A stretch of DNA of 64,000 nt from an uncultured Planctomycetota bacterium (GCA_903901045.1 CAIUPP010000109.1:25936-89935); one strand, 5' to 3'; positions 40,311-50,868 are shown, numbered from the stretch's first letter. The notes: generated by a model not told the origin, from the letters alone. Numbers and translations: made by a program.

Positions 40311-40430
40311 ATCGGCGTGTTGCAGGAGGCTCAGGCGCGCATCGGGGAGTTCGTCGCCGCTGAACTGACGGCGTACGTGCAGAGCCCGCCGCTGAAAGGC
40401 GAAGTCACCCGCGAGCGGCTTGCGATCATG
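40311..40430 (+). pseudogene. 3'-terminal fossil of a D-2-hydroxyacid dehydrogenase-like gene
   Basis: Frame reads IGVLQEAQARIGEFVAAELTAYVQSPPLKGEVTRERLAIM, like the usual C-terminus (..EAQxRIGEFVxxEL..G.PL..EVTREML). Confidence 0.55.
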
Positions 40431-40470
40431 AAGGGAGCGTCCAGGTTTTTGACCAGGAAAGGCACTTGCC

Positions 40471-41277
40471 ATGGCGGCACCGACCATTCAAGACATTCTG
40501 AATTGGCTTTCGTCGCTCGCCAGAGGACATTATCCGGAAGACTGCCTCTATGAGGGCAAGCCGGAGAATGCGGCGACCGGCGTGCTCTTCTGCTGGATGG
40601 CCAACGCCGGCGCGCGCCAGGCGGCCCTGGACAGCGGCGTCAATGTGCTGGTGTCCCACGAGGCGCCGTACTACGTAACCCGGAACGTTGATCCGGGCTG
40701 TCCTCCGCCGGAGGAATGGCAGGTCAATCAGAACATCAAGCAGTACTATGCCTCCCATGGAGTGGCCATCATCCGGTCCCATCGCACGCTTGATGCCTAC
40801 TGCATCCCGCGCCTCTTTGCCGAGCATCTCGGCTTTCCGGCCCCGGCGGTGCGGGAAGGCTACGAGGGCTACGATTTCACGCTCGTGTACGATCTCCCGC
40901 GCCAGTCCTTCAGCGCCCTGACCGCGCAGCTTGGGAAAAAGATGCAGCTGGCGACGGTCCGCGCCAGCGCGTGCGATCCGGCCAAGCCCGTGAGCCGCGT
41001 CGGCATCGGCTGGGGCGGCGTGAGCCTCTCCACCAATCTGCAATACATGGAAAAGCTCAGGCGTCACGGGGTGGAGGTGGTCCTCGGCGGCGAGGTGGAT
41101 GAGTACGCGCTGGAATATTATCGCGAATCGGGAATGGAATGGATTGAACTGGGGCATTATGCCAGTGAAATCATCGGTCTGGCGGCGACCGCGACCGACC
41201 TGGCGCGGCGCTTCCCGCAATTGAAGGTGGAATGCTATCGAGACGCGGCTCGTCGCATGGCGCATTACGCGCTCTGA
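40471..41277 (+). CDS. NIF3-like dinuclear metal-centre protein
   Basis: MAAPTIQDILNWLSSL...VLFCWMANAGARQAALDSGVNVLVSHEAPYY...GGEVDEYALEYYRESGMEWIELGHYASE. Confidence 0.75.
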   Translation: MAAPTIQDILNWLSSLARGHYPEDCLYEGKPENAATGVLFCWMANAGARQAALDSGVNVLVSHEAPYYVTRNVDPGCPPPEEWQVNQNIKQYYASHGVAIIRSHRTLDAYCIPRLFAEHLGFPAPAVREGYEGYDFTLVYDLPRQSFSALTAQLGKKMQLATVRASACDPAKPVSRVGIGWGGVSLSTNLQYMEKLRRHGVEVVLGGEVDEYALEYYRESGMEWIELGHYASEIIGLAATATDLARRFPQLKVECYRDAARRMAHYAL

Positions 41278-41337
41278 TCCGTCGCCCGCAGCGTGGCGCG
41301 GATCAAGAACTTCGTGCTTACACAGGAGTGATGTTTC

Positions 41338-42393
41338 ATGAAGACGATGACGCCCCGGCAACGCGTGCTGGCCGCCCTTCGGCACGAGCCGACCGATCAG
41401 GTCCCCTTCACCATCTACGAGTGCAAAATCCCGCAGTGTGCCGTCGAGCGGCAATTGCGCAACGAGGGGCTCTGCATTGTCAACCGCCGCATCCCGGTCA
41501 CTCAGGTGGTCCTGCCTCACTGCGTCACCGAGTCGCTCACGTATGACGAGAGCGGCCACACCCGCACGCGCACCGTCATTCGCACCCCCTGCGGGGAATT
41601 GTCCTTCGTCACCCAGGCGGCCGGCTTCACGAGCTGGCTCATCGAACGGCTCTTCAAAGGGCCGGAGGACTACCGGCGCATCCGGTGCATGATCCGGGAT
41701 GAAGTGGTCACAGCCGCGTACGAAGGGTTTGCGGAGGCGGAGAAGTGGATGGGCCAGGACATCATCCTGCGCGCGGGCGTCGGCGGAAGCCCCCTGCATC
41801 AGATCATGATCCACTGGATGGGCGTCGAGGTCTTCTCTGAAGAGTGGATCGAGCGCCGCGACGAAATCCTCGCGCTTGAGAAGGCCCTGCGCGACAACTT
41901 GCGGAAGGTCTACCCCATCCTCGCCGCCGCGCCGATCACCCACGCCAACTTCGGCGGCAACGAAGTGCCCGAGGTCATGGGCCCGCCGCGATACCGTGAG
42001 TTCTGCCTCCCCCTTTTCGACGAGTGCGCGCAGGAGTTCCACAGGAAGGGCAAACTGCTCGGTTCGCACATGGATGGCAACAACAAAGCCTGGGCGGCGG
42101 ACGTGGCGAAATCGGGGCTGGACTACGTCGAGGCGTTCACCCCCTGGCCGGACACGGACATGACCCTGGAAGAGGCCCTCAAGGCGTGGCCGGACAAGGT
42201 GCTCTGGATCAACTTCCCCTCCTCCGTGCATCTGTCCAGCATCGACGTGATCAAGCGGACCACGCGCGAGCTGATCGAGGCGGCCGCAGGCACCCATCGC
42301 CTGATTCTCGGCATCACCGAAGACATCCCCGCCGACCGCTGGCAGGGGAACCTCCTGGCGATCTCTGAGGTGATCAACGAAATGGCCCGATGA
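41338..42393 (+). CDS. Uroporphyrinogen decarboxylase (URO-D)-family protein
   Basis: MTPRQRVLAALRHEPTDQVPF...; LGSHMDGNNKAWAADVAKSGLDYVEAFTPWPDTDMTLEEALKAW. Confidence 0.85.
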   Translation: MKTMTPRQRVLAALRHEPTDQVPFTIYECKIPQCAVERQLRNEGLCIVNRRIPVTQVVLPHCVTESLTYDESGHTRTRTVIRTPCGELSFVTQAAGFTSWLIERLFKGPEDYRRIRCMIRDEVVTAAYEGFAEAEKWMGQDIILRAGVGGSPLHQIMIHWMGVEVFSEEWIERRDEILALEKALRDNLRKVYPILAAAPITHANFGGNEVPEVMGPPRYREFCLPLFDECAQEFHRKGKLLGSHMDGNNKAWAADVAKSGLDYVEAFTPWPDTDMTLEEALKAWPDKVLWINFPSSVHLSSIDVIKRTTRELIEAAAGTHRLILGITEDIPADRWQGNLLAISEVINEMAR

Positions 42394-42406
42394 GAAGACG
42401 TCGCTC

Positions 42407-42844
42407 TCATGGAGACGGCTCGATCAGTTCTCCCAGGTGTTGACGATAGCGGACGGTTCCTGCGGTTTGCGGCATGAAGTTCGGATCGAGAACCCGGTTC
42501 CTAATTCCGACTCCGCGATGCGGGCGTTGCATGTGATAATGGCGCAGCCAGACGACCACAATGTGGTCCAGTTGCCGCAGCGAAAAGATCATGAAGTGGT
42601 TCAGGCGCTCATGTCCGAACTTCCCGATGAACGTCTCCACGAAGGCGTTGGCCTGGGGCGCGCCAATTGGAATCTGGTTGGGTCGCACCCCCAGGTCCTT
42701 CCAGAATTGCCTGAAGTGCAGGCTGAACTTCGTGTCATGGTCGATGATCGGCATAGCGGGCTTGACGCGGATCTCCTCCATCCACATCGACGCACAGCGT
42801 CCCTTGGCGGTCAGTCGTGCGATTAGCCGGCATCGGGCTTTCAA
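42407..42844 (-). pseudogene. Truncated transposase (integrase core, DDE, C-terminal part)
   Basis: MPIIDHDTKFSLHFRQFWKDLGVRPNQIPIGAPQANAFVETFIGKFGHERLNHFMIF...WLRHYHMQRPHRGVG; N-terminal half and HTH absent. Confidence 0.8.
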
Positions 42845-42926
42845 ATAGCAAGCGGCGACAACCCAAAAGTTGCCCGTAACGTTAAGAATTTCCGATTACA
42901 CGTGCGTTCCCTCCACCAGTGAAGAG

Positions 42927-42970
42927 AAGGCCGGGATCGGTAAGAAACCCACCGATTCCGGCCTTTTCGC
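42927..42970. terminator. Bidirectional terminator hairpin between convergent operons
   Basis: AAGGCCGGGATCGGT-N9-ACCGATTCCGGCCTT then TTCGCTTTG. Confidence 0.8.
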
Positions 42971-43153
42971 TTTGTCCCTCAGCCTCTTTCGCGTTCCGCT
43001 CTTCCGTCAGATGTCCAGCACCGGACGCTGCCCGGACAACTGGCGTTTGTGGCGGAAACCCGTCCGGCAATCAACACCCCCACCCTCTATGCCAGTCGCC
43101 TTGTCTGGTCGTCACGCGTCCCCACGTATGCATTCATGGTGAGATTAGATAGT

Positions 43154-44437
43154 TCAGGACAGCAGGGCCGTTACCTCCTCCTTGAATCGCCGTTCAAATT
43201 CATCTGTACACCAGCAGAACGACGTGGGCTCATATCCGCCTTCCTCGAAGTGCCGCGCAAGAGGAAGATAAAGGAAACTGTCGCCGCAGTTGCCGGCGAC
43301 GGCAAGGAACTGATCAGGGATTGCGCTCTGAGCGAAGAGCTGGTACTCAACGAAGGGCTCCCCAGGCAGGAACAGAACCCGTGAGTTCCCCAACGTCAGA
43401 AGCGTGAGGGTATAGTTGAGATTCCCCGGGTACTCGATGCACGTCAAGAGCGCAGCGGCAGTGAGCTTGTCGACGCTCGTGAAGCGTTCGCCGGCACATG
43501 CGGCGCGCAACGCATCCTTGTTCAGGGGCTTGGCAGGGAACGGAAAGGAAGAGACGCGCCAATTCACGGGATCCACAGGCTCCCAGATCATGGAGTCGAG
43601 GTTGCGTCCGATGCCATCGGCCAGTCGTTTGCCGAACGTGAGCAGATTGCTCTCCAAGTCGTGGACCGATGAGTACTTTCCTGCAGTGACGTTGCCGCCT
43701 GCGCCGGTGAAGAAGGCATGGAGGCCCGCGGGGTGTTCGGCAAGCAAGCGCATAGCCTCACCGGGGGCGTCGCCGCTATACAAACGACGCCCACTGGCCA
43801 CCTGGGGATGCGTGGCATAAAAAGTCATGGACCCGAGAAGATTGGCCGCGGAGTCCCGAAACGCCACGCTCCGCAGCATCGGGTCAATGGTTCCGACCGG
43901 CGCGCGGCGAAGCTCCTCCTCTTCACACCGGCTCCACCGCATGCCCTTGACCTTGCCGTCCGGTCCAAGAATACGGCGGTTCGAGGCATAACCATTCAAG
44001 CGAGTCTCACTGTGCCCGACAGCCGCCACACTGTGCATGTTGGCCAGGCAGGTGCGCGCGGCTTCGGCGCAGCGGCCGGTTACGCTTCTCCACCACGCCC
44101 TTGGATGTGTCTCCACATGGAGAATGGCATCGAGTTCAAAATCGATAAGCGGCGCATCGTGCTGATGGACGCAGTGGAGGACCACTTGATGGGGGGCAAT
44201 CTCCACGGCCCTGGCCAGTGCGCCGACCAGCAGATCGTGCGCGCTGTTCATGAGGCCGGTGTAATCCAAACTTGCGACGACGTACCGCGTATCGTTGGCC
44301 GCCAGGACGAACCCTCGAAGCCACAGGGGGTCTCTCACGCCGGTGGCCGTCGTGTTATCGATCCCGAAGCCGATCTTCCCCCCGGCCGGAGGGGTGCAGT
44401 CCACCTTGAACGTTCCCAGTTGCAGCATGTGCATCAT
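43154..44437 (-). CDS. Neutral/alkaline ceramidase-like protein (N-terminal domain family)
   Basis: LQLGTFKVDCTPPAGGKIGFG...DPLWLRGFVLAANDTRYVVASLDYTGL...HCVHQHDAPLIDFE...FYATHPQ. Confidence 0.75.
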   Translation of the reverse strand: MMHMLQLGTFKVDCTPPAGGKIGFGIDNTTATGVRDPLWLRGFVLAANDTRYVVASLDYTGLMNSAHDLLVGALARAVEIAPHQVVLHCVHQHDAPLIDFELDAILHVETHPRAWWRSVTGRCAEAARTCLANMHSVAAVGHSETRLNGYASNRRILGPDGKVKGMRWSRCEEEELRRAPVGTIDPMLRSVAFRDSAANLLGSMTFYATHPQVASGRRLYSGDAPGEAMRLLAEHPAGLHAFFTGAGGNVTAGKYSSVHDLESNLLTFGKRLADGIGRNLDSMIWEPVDPVNWRVSSFPFPAKPLNKDALRAACAGERFTSVDKLTAAALLTCIEYPGNLNYTLTLLTLGNSRVLFLPGEPFVEYQLFAQSAIPDQFLAVAGNCGDSFLYLPLARHFEEGGYEPTSFCWCTDEFERRFKEEVTALLS

Positions 44438-44502
44438 CTTTCGTTCGCAGTAACGGCTTATTCAGTTGCGGGGCCGGCTGAAAGACCAACCGAAATGTCG
44501 GA

Positions 44503-45702
44503 CTAATGCGCGCCGCTACGGCCGTGGTCGCGATAGTACCTCAGCCCCTCCAGCAGCGCCGTCATGTTCTCCCAAGGCACCCCGGGAGTGATGGAACTGC
44601 TGCCGGCGAGAAAGAGGCCTGTTTTCGGGCCGTTGTCGACGAGCCACTTCAATTGCTTCTTCACGTCCGCCGGTTTGCCGTGAGGCAGCGTGTCCGTGAC
44701 TGAGACGCCGGCGACGATGATGGGGGCCTGCCCCTCCCTCGTCTTCATACGGCAGATCTTCTCGTAATCCATGCCGGCTTCGTACTGGAAGCCCTGGAAG
44801 CCGCGGATGCCGACATCGAGGAGTCGCGGCACCATCTGCATCAGGTTCCCATCGCAGTGCCAGATCATGCGGACGTCCGTCTTGATCATCGGCTCCAGAC
44901 AGCGGACGAAGTGAGGGAACCATATCCTGTCCAGTGACTGGATATCCACCAGCGTGCCGCGCGAGTCGGCCATATCGTGGTCGAGGCGGTACAGCGGCGG
45001 CAGGTTGCCTTCGCGGCATGCGCGGGCCGCTGCGCGATTGCCCAACAGAGCCAGGTCCGCCTGCAGAGAGAAATGTTTTTCAATCACGTCGGGGTAGAGC
45101 GCATAGGCCATGAAGTAGTTGGCGTATCCATACGCGCCATAGTGGAATACCGGGAAGCCGACAAACCCATAGCCGGTCTTGAGGATGTGTGGGCGCAGAA
45201 CGGCCTGAACCGCCCGTTCGTTCTCCAGGATATTCTGGACGCGTTCCTCCTCGTTGAACTCAATCAGGGCCCTTCGAAGGCCGGGGAAGACGAACCGTTC
45301 CATATGCTCAATCACGTCCTCGGGCGAAACGATGGCCATGCCGTCCAGGACGATCTCGTCCGCGCCGGTCGTGGCCACGCGCCGCGCGCCCTCAAAGCCC
45401 TTGTTCCCCATTGAGAGCGGATTGTCGGGAATCCACTGGTCAAGGAAGCAAGTGCCTGCGGCGTTCTGCATCGCGAGGTAGACGACGGCAGGCGCCGCCT
45501 GATACGCGCCCGGCGGATAACCCGCCAGCCGCTCAATGACGGCATGCTCCATAGGGTGGATCAGCCACGAAGGAATGCCCTTTGTGCGCTTTCCGAGGAG
45601 GGTGTCCAGGGCAAGGCCGGCCGCCGCGGCATCAAGATTGAACGTTTGCTGCCACTGCGCCTTCACGAGCGCTGGCGAACGGGATGACCTTCCTTGCGCC
45701 AC
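44503..45702 (-). CDS. URO-D-family protein
   Basis: MIWHCDGNLMQMVPRLLDVGIRGFQGFQYEAGMDYEKIC...SSSITPGVPWENMTALLEGLRYYRDHGR. Confidence 0.8.
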   Translation of the reverse strand: MAQGRSSRSPALVKAQWQQTFNLDAAAAGLALDTLLGKRTKGIPSWLIHPMEHAVIERLAGYPPGAYQAAPAVVYLAMQNAAGTCFLDQWIPDNPLSMGNKGFEGARRVATTGADEIVLDGMAIVSPEDVIEHMERFVFPGLRRALIEFNEEERVQNILENERAVQAVLRPHILKTGYGFVGFPVFHYGAYGYANYFMAYALYPDVIEKHFSLQADLALLGNRAAARACREGNLPPLYRLDHDMADSRGTLVDIQSLDRIWFPHFVRCLEPMIKTDVRMIWHCDGNLMQMVPRLLDVGIRGFQGFQYEAGMDYEKICRMKTREGQAPIIVAGVSVTDTLPHGKPADVKKQLKWLVDNGPKTGLFLAGSSSITPGVPWENMTALLEGLRYYRDHGRSGAH

Positions 45703-45737
45703 GACATTGCCTCCTGACCTGGACAGTGGGGCAGCCC

Positions 45738-46517
45738 CTACGCATTCAGCAGATACTTCTTGAAGAACCCCTCAAACGCATTGGCCCCGCCGAGCGGCTC
45801 GCGAGGCTTCGTTCCCGGCATGAATGCGGTATGGTCCGCGCCGGGGACAATAATCGCCTCTGCGGCGACGCCTGCTTTGCAGAGCGCCTCGGTGAACAGG
45901 GTGGACTGGCTTAACGGTACGACGTCGTCGGCGTCGCCGTGGACGGCCAGACAAGGTGGCGCGCCGGCATGGACGTTGAAGAGTGGGGAGCAGTCCCGCG
46001 CGACCGCTCCGCGCTCTTCTGCCGGCCCGCCGAGAAGAGCTTCCACATCTTGGCGATATTGAGGCTTTTGCTTCAACCAGAGGGACACATCGCTAATCCC
46101 GCAGACCGGCAGAATGCAGCGCACGGCGTATCTGGCCCCAGCCCGGCGCGCCGCCTTGAGCCCGACCAGTGCGGCAAGATGCGCGCCCGCCGAGGCGCCT
46201 GTCAGCCCGATGCGCTGAGCATCCAGCCGATGGGCGCGCGCGTTGTCGGCAATCCAGTCAAGCACGGCAAACAGGTCCTCTTCCTGCGCAGGATGGGGAT
46301 GGGTCACGGTCAGACGGTAGTTGGGAAGGAGTGCTGCGATACTTGCGTTAACGAGGAAAGGGGCGTAATCGCGGATGATCTCTTTGGTCCCATCCTGCCA
46401 TCCGCCGCCATGAATGCAGACGACCACGGGGAAGGGGCCGGGCCCGGCAGGCGTTATCAGATCGAGCAGTCCTCGGTCGCTGCCAGGACGGTAGACGATA
46501 TTCTTGTTCTCAGTCAT
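45738..46517 (-). CDS. Alpha/beta hydrolase (esterase/lipase family)
   Basis: FPVVVCIHGGGWQDGTKEIIRDYA, IGLTGASAGAHLAALVGLKA, HGDADDVVPLSQS; internal ATG at 46517. Confidence 0.88.
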   Translation of the reverse strand: MTENKNIVYRPGSDRGLLDLITPAGPGPFPVVVCIHGGGWQDGTKEIIRDYAPFLVNASIAALLPNYRLTVTHPHPAQEEDLFAVLDWIADNARAHRLDAQRIGLTGASAGAHLAALVGLKAARRAGARYAVRCILPVCGISDVSLWLKQKPQYRQDVEALLGGPAEERGAVARDCSPLFNVHAGAPPCLAVHGDADDVVPLSQSTLFTEALCKAGVAAEAIIVPGADHTAFMPGTKPREPLGGANAFEGFFKKYLLNA

Positions 46518-47632
46518 ACCCTGTCCAACTCCGGAATGGAAATCGGCAGGGGAAGCAGCGCAGAAAGCCCCCCGAGGCATCCGGCGCCGGAAGGCGGTCC
46601 ACCCAATAGCAGGCGTATCGCCGCGTGGCATTCAATTTCCATGTGCTGAGCGACCTTGTCGCGGGTTACGTCGAGGAGGCCCGACTGCCAGTGGATTCCC
46701 GCTACGTCCACTTCGTTGCCGTAACGCACGCCGATTGAGAATGCAAAGTCGCGGAGTTCGAGGGCGCCGGCCTTCCTCTGGAGCATGGGCTGAAACGCCT
46801 TGAGCAGCGCGTAGCAGTTATTGATGCGGAACATCCCTTCCGGGCTGATGGTCCAGGACTCCGCCGGAACAAGAAGCCGTGCGACGCGTTCTTCGTCGTG
46901 CACGGTTGCCGCCGCCTGCGCCTTCTGGAGGGAATTCCGCCGCATAGCCGCCATGATGAGGGAGGGCTCTCGTCCGGAAGCGGACACCACTTCGCGGACG
47001 ACGAGCCGGTCTTCCCGGGTCCAGCCGCACAGGTAGCCATGAGCGCCGATCCACAACCGGACTTCCGGACGGCGCACGCCGATGGGATGCCAATCGCTGC
47101 GGAGCACCCGGAACAACTGGCCGGCGTGCAACGGCTTGATCTCCGACTTTGCTTCCTCGGCCGTGACTTCGCGAATGGCCGGGTCGGGGGCGACGCCAGC
47201 CTTCGTGAAGGAGTGTTCCGTGAATTCCATCGAGACGCGCTCTCCGGCAGACTCATAGCCAAAAGGGGCATATCGTTGACGGAACCCCCATAGCGCAGAA
47301 AGAGGCATGCCCAGTTCCTGCATTCGGACGATCAAGTGCCGGAGCAACTCCTGCATATGTCCCTGGCCGCGCTCCTCAGGCAACGTTCCGATGCCGCCGA
47401 TCCCGCCCACAACCAGTTCGACCCCCTCCGCCATCACCCGAAGTGGGAACAGACCGGCGTGAGCGACGATCCGGCCGTTCTTCTCAATGACATGGAAGCA
47501 GTCCAGGGGAGTCCGGTCGGGATCGTATATGGTGGGATAGTGCAGGGTGAACCAGCCGGGCTGAAAACCATAGCACCTCTCCAGGAACCGCATGAAGTCG
47601 TCCCATTCCTGGCGTTTCACATTCCGGATCAC
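46514..47632 (-). CDS. GNAT family N-acetyltransferase
   Basis: MIRNVKRQEWDDFMRFLERCYGF...GGIGTLPEERGQGHMQELLRHLIVRMQELGMPLSALWGFRQRYAPFGYE; 4-nt overlap with the next gene. Confidence 0.85.
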   Translation of the reverse strand: MIRNVKRQEWDDFMRFLERCYGFQPGWFTLHYPTIYDPDRTPLDCFHVIEKNGRIVAHAGLFPLRVMAEGVELVVGGIGGIGTLPEERGQGHMQELLRHLIVRMQELGMPLSALWGFRQRYAPFGYESAGERVSMEFTEHSFTKAGVAPDPAIREVTAEEAKSEIKPLHAGQLFRVLRSDWHPIGVRRPEVRLWIGAHGYLCGWTREDRLVVREVVSASGREPSLIMAAMRRNSLQKAQAAATVHDEERVARLLVPAESWTISPEGMFRINNCYALLKAFQPMLQRKAGALELRDFAFSIGVRYGNEVDVAGIHWQSGLLDVTRDKVAQHMEIECHAAIRLLLGGPPSGAGCLGGLSALLPLPISIPELDRV

Positions 47633-47668
47633 GTGCGTGTCGTCCCTTCCATCCCTGCGGTTACCGAA

Positions 47669-49651
47669 TTAATCCTCGAACACAATCATGGCATATCCCG
47701 GAACAACCGGGACCTTCACTTGGACGTAATTCTCGACCATCGCGAATTCGAGCTTCTGGCGCGTCGGGGCAAGGTAGACTTGCTTGGGCGGACGGCCGTC
47801 CACCCGCAGGCTCAGGCGGACGTTGGAAAGCACAATGGGTTCTTCGATCATGTCCGTCCGCTCGCCGCGGCGCTCCGGCACGTACGAGAGCAAATGCACC
47901 ATTCGGCGACCGGGCTGTCCGGTGACCGTCGCGCGAGCGAAGGAGGGCAGGTCCGGCGCTTTCACCAGCGGATCCGACAGGAGCATTGCCAACAGGTTTG
48001 CCACCAGTTGCCGCATGGGGATCGGCGCGTGCCGGTAGTACGCGGTGAACACCGGATGACTCACGTGCGCGACCGCTCCGCGGCGCGTGACGGCCGCCCG
48101 GTCGGTGGCCTTGTCCGGCGGAAGGTAGACAAAGCCGTGCTCGCCATCCCAATGCCGGCTATAGTAAGGCGCCATGATATGAGCGAGGACGTCCGTCTTG
48201 TCCAGCGGCCGGATCGCCGTCCCGCGCTCGTAGAGAGTGATGGGCATATCGGGCATGTTCCGGGAAATCTCCGGTCCCATCAAAATGTACGCGGGGTCAA
48301 ACGGGTCTTCCCCCTCGAACTCCAGCCCCCATTCCTTGAGCGCGAACCCCTTCTTCTGCGGATCGAGGCCGGACCATCCGGTCGAAAGCACAGCTCCTCC
48401 CCTGCGCAAGTGCTCGCGGACCTTACCGGCAGAGGCTTCATCAAGGAGGACTTCGTCGGCCAATACGAGCAGTCGATAGCCTTCCCACGGGGAGCGTTCG
48501 GTGAGGATGTCGAACTGCGCCTTGGTCTCTGCAAGCAGGCGCGCCGCACCTTGACAGGGCAGCCATGCGCGCTCGTGCGCGTCCGCATGCGTGTGGTTGA
48601 AAGCCCCTTTCGGGGGGATGACGGCCATGTCCACCAGCGACTGGGCCTGGTTCAGCCACGGCTCCAACGCCTGCAGACGCGTATACACGCGCTTGACCAG
48701 GTCAGAGACGGCGCGGTTGATGTCGCCCCGCGGGTGAACGTGATCGCCGACGCAGACGCGCATGCCATGCGAGAGGCCGTCGAGACAGTCGTACTCCAGG
48801 CTGGACTCCGTGCGGATGCCCCCGAAATCCCCCCAGGACTTGTGGAAGCGGCCGGTCATGTTGAACACCGGCTTGCCCAGTGTCCGCATGTAACGCGCAT
48901 AGGCCGGACGCGCATCGTACCCCCAGCCGCCGGTCGGCAGGCATTCGTACTCCAGGTGACTGCACCACTCCAACTGGTCCTCGTAGTTGATCCCGTTGAA
49001 GTGGAGGAGCAACTCGGGCCGGATCGTCCGCGCCGCCTCGGCGATCCGCCGGGTCATGCGCACGCGCGAGACATTGGCGAATTCATCGAGCGCGTATTTG
49101 TCCTTCCAGTCCATCCCCAGCTGTTTCATCTCGCGTACGCATTCCTCTCCCACGCAGGGGGGCTGGCGCATGCAATCGAGAAACAGCCCGGCTACGGGAT
49201 AGCCCTGGACAATCTCGCGGACCATCTCCAATACGTGGTCGCCATACCCGCTGTTGTAGCACATCATGCGGAAGAAGGAGTTCAAGCGATCAGGGCCGTA
49301 CGTGTATCCCTGCTGCGTCAGGATCAGCCATTCCCGGTGGCGCAGCCCCTCTTCATGGCTGAGACCGACGTTGACGTAGGCCGTCAGGGCAATCTCTTTC
49401 GACCGGCATGCCTCCGCCAGCTTTCCGAAGAGATCATACTGGAGGGAAGGATGCCGAATGCCCACCTTCGTGTCATAGTAGGCCATCCCCTGATTGCAGC
49501 GCGCAGGAAACACGATGTAATCCGCCCCGCACGCCTTGACTCGGTCGGTGAATGCATCGACGTCGAAGTTCGCCCCCACGTCGGGGCAGGCCGGCATCGT
49601 GTGAAAATCGAAGAAAAGGTACCATTTCGGTTCGCGCGCGGGACGCATCAT
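47669..49651 (-). CDS. Glycoside hydrolase-like (alpha-L-fucosidase-like) cytoplasmic protein
   Basis: MMRPAREPKWYLFFDFHTMPACPDVGANFDVDAFTDRVKACGADYIVFPARCNQGMAYYDTK...VAGLFLDCM; no signal peptide. Confidence 0.6.
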   Translation of the reverse strand: MMRPAREPKWYLFFDFHTMPACPDVGANFDVDAFTDRVKACGADYIVFPARCNQGMAYYDTKVGIRHPSLQYDLFGKLAEACRSKEIALTAYVNVGLSHEEGLRHREWLILTQQGYTYGPDRLNSFFRMMCYNSGYGDHVLEMVREIVQGYPVAGLFLDCMRQPPCVGEECVREMKQLGMDWKDKYALDEFANVSRVRMTRRIAEAARTIRPELLLHFNGINYEDQLEWCSHLEYECLPTGGWGYDARPAYARYMRTLGKPVFNMTGRFHKSWGDFGGIRTESSLEYDCLDGLSHGMRVCVGDHVHPRGDINRAVSDLVKRVYTRLQALEPWLNQAQSLVDMAVIPPKGAFNHTHADAHERAWLPCQGAARLLAETKAQFDILTERSPWEGYRLLVLADEVLLDEASAGKVREHLRRGGAVLSTGWSGLDPQKKGFALKEWGLEFEGEDPFDPAYILMGPEISRNMPDMPITLYERGTAIRPLDKTDVLAHIMAPYYSRHWDGEHGFVYLPPDKATDRAAVTRRGAVAHVSHPVFTAYYRHAPIPMRQLVANLLAMLLSDPLVKAPDLPSFARATVTGQPGRRMVHLLSYVPERRGERTDMIEEPIVLSNVRLSLRVDGRPPKQVYLAPTRQKLEFAMVENYVQVKVPVVPGYAMIVFED

Positions 49652-49688
49652 GCCGTCGTCTCCACAGGGGAAAGTCTGTTGCGTGGCC

Positions 49689-50840
49689 TCAGACGCCGAC
49701 GTTCAATGCCAGTCGTTGAGTCGTTTGCCCTTCGACCAAATGCGCGGGCAACAGCCGTTTCATCACCACGTGTGTCTTGCGCTCCACGCGGGATTGAATG
49801 CACTCCCACGCCACCCTCCCCATCATTTCGCGATCCACCAGGCATGTCGTGAACTTCACATTCTGGGAGGACGCGGCGGGAACATGGTCGAAGACCACCA
49901 GGCTGATATCCTGAGGCACTCGCAAGCCAGCCTCCAAGCAGGCCTGATACAGGTTTATCGCGGGGATGTGCGCCGGCACGAAGATCGCTGTCGGACGCGA
50001 GGGCTCGCGAAGGAAATCATGCAGGTCACGCGCGCCCTTGTTGGAGATACGGTCGTCCTCCCCGACGTCAACCACCAACTGGCAGGACGGATCAACGGGA
50101 AGGCCTCGGTTTGTCAGCGCATCGGACCAGCCGAGCAACCGCTCCCTGATGCCTACGGGGGGTGTCGGCTTCCCCTCGAAGCGCGGCGCCACGGTGCCAA
50201 GACGGGTGTGCCCGAGTCGCAGCAGATGATCCGCCGCCAACTGTCCGCTCCCGTAGTTGTCCGGCACCACGGAATCGAACAGGTTGCTCATTGCGGGGTA
50301 GTCCATCAGCACGCTGGGAACGCCGAGCAGCTCACACTCCTCGGCCAGCGCTTCCCCCTCATGTCCCGAGAGGATGATGCCGGCGGGCCGCGCCGTGCCG
50401 CTTTCCCGCAGGTGCGCAAGGTGCCGCCGCAGCGAGTCCCCCAACTGTATGACAATGTTCCACCCGGCGGCCAGCGCGGCGTCCTCGGCCCCTTTGTACA
50501 TCTCGTAGAACCACGGATGCTGAACCAGCATGTCGGGCAGCGCCCACTCGAATACGCCACCGAAGATGACGGTGTTCGTCACCACTCTTCCGGCTGTGAC
50601 CCGCTCGGACGACTTGACCACGAGAGTCCCGCCGCGGCCCTTTCGCCGCAGGATGCCCTCGGCGGCGATGCGCGCCAGAGCTTTGCGCAGCGTGCCCCTG
50701 CTCACGAGGTACTTCCGGGATAGCTCGCGCTCCGGCAACAGACGGTCGCCGGGCATCAGGTTTCCGCGCTCGATTTGTAGCCGGATGGCGCGTTCCACCG
50801 TTTCCACGGGGCCGAATGAATTCTTTATCTCCTGCGGCAT
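49689..50840 (-). CDS. GntR-type HTH regulator with LacI-like sugar-sensor domain
   Basis: AIRLQIERGNLMPGDRLLPERELSRKYLVSRGTLRKALARIAAEGILRRKGRGGTLV plus periplasmic-binding-like C-terminal domain. Confidence 0.9.
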   Translation of the reverse strand: MPQEIKNSFGPVETVERAIRLQIERGNLMPGDRLLPERELSRKYLVSRGTLRKALARIAAEGILRRKGRGGTLVVKSSERVTAGRVVTNTVIFGGVFEWALPDMLVQHPWFYEMYKGAEDAALAAGWNIVIQLGDSLRRHLAHLRESGTARPAGIILSGHEGEALAEECELLGVPSVLMDYPAMSNLFDSVVPDNYGSGQLAADHLLRLGHTRLGTVAPRFEGKPTPPVGIRERLLGWSDALTNRGLPVDPSCQLVVDVGEDDRISNKGARDLHDFLREPSRPTAIFVPAHIPAINLYQACLEAGLRVPQDISLVVFDHVPAASSQNVKFTTCLVDREMMGRVAWECIQSRVERKTHVVMKRLLPAHLVEGQTTQRLALNVGV

Positions 50841-50868
50841 CGATGGTCTCCTATTGGTCTACGGATGC

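Noticed and set aside
42407-42844. Active IS element
   Set aside because: Only the C-terminal half of the integrase core remains; no HTH part and no terminal repeats seen.
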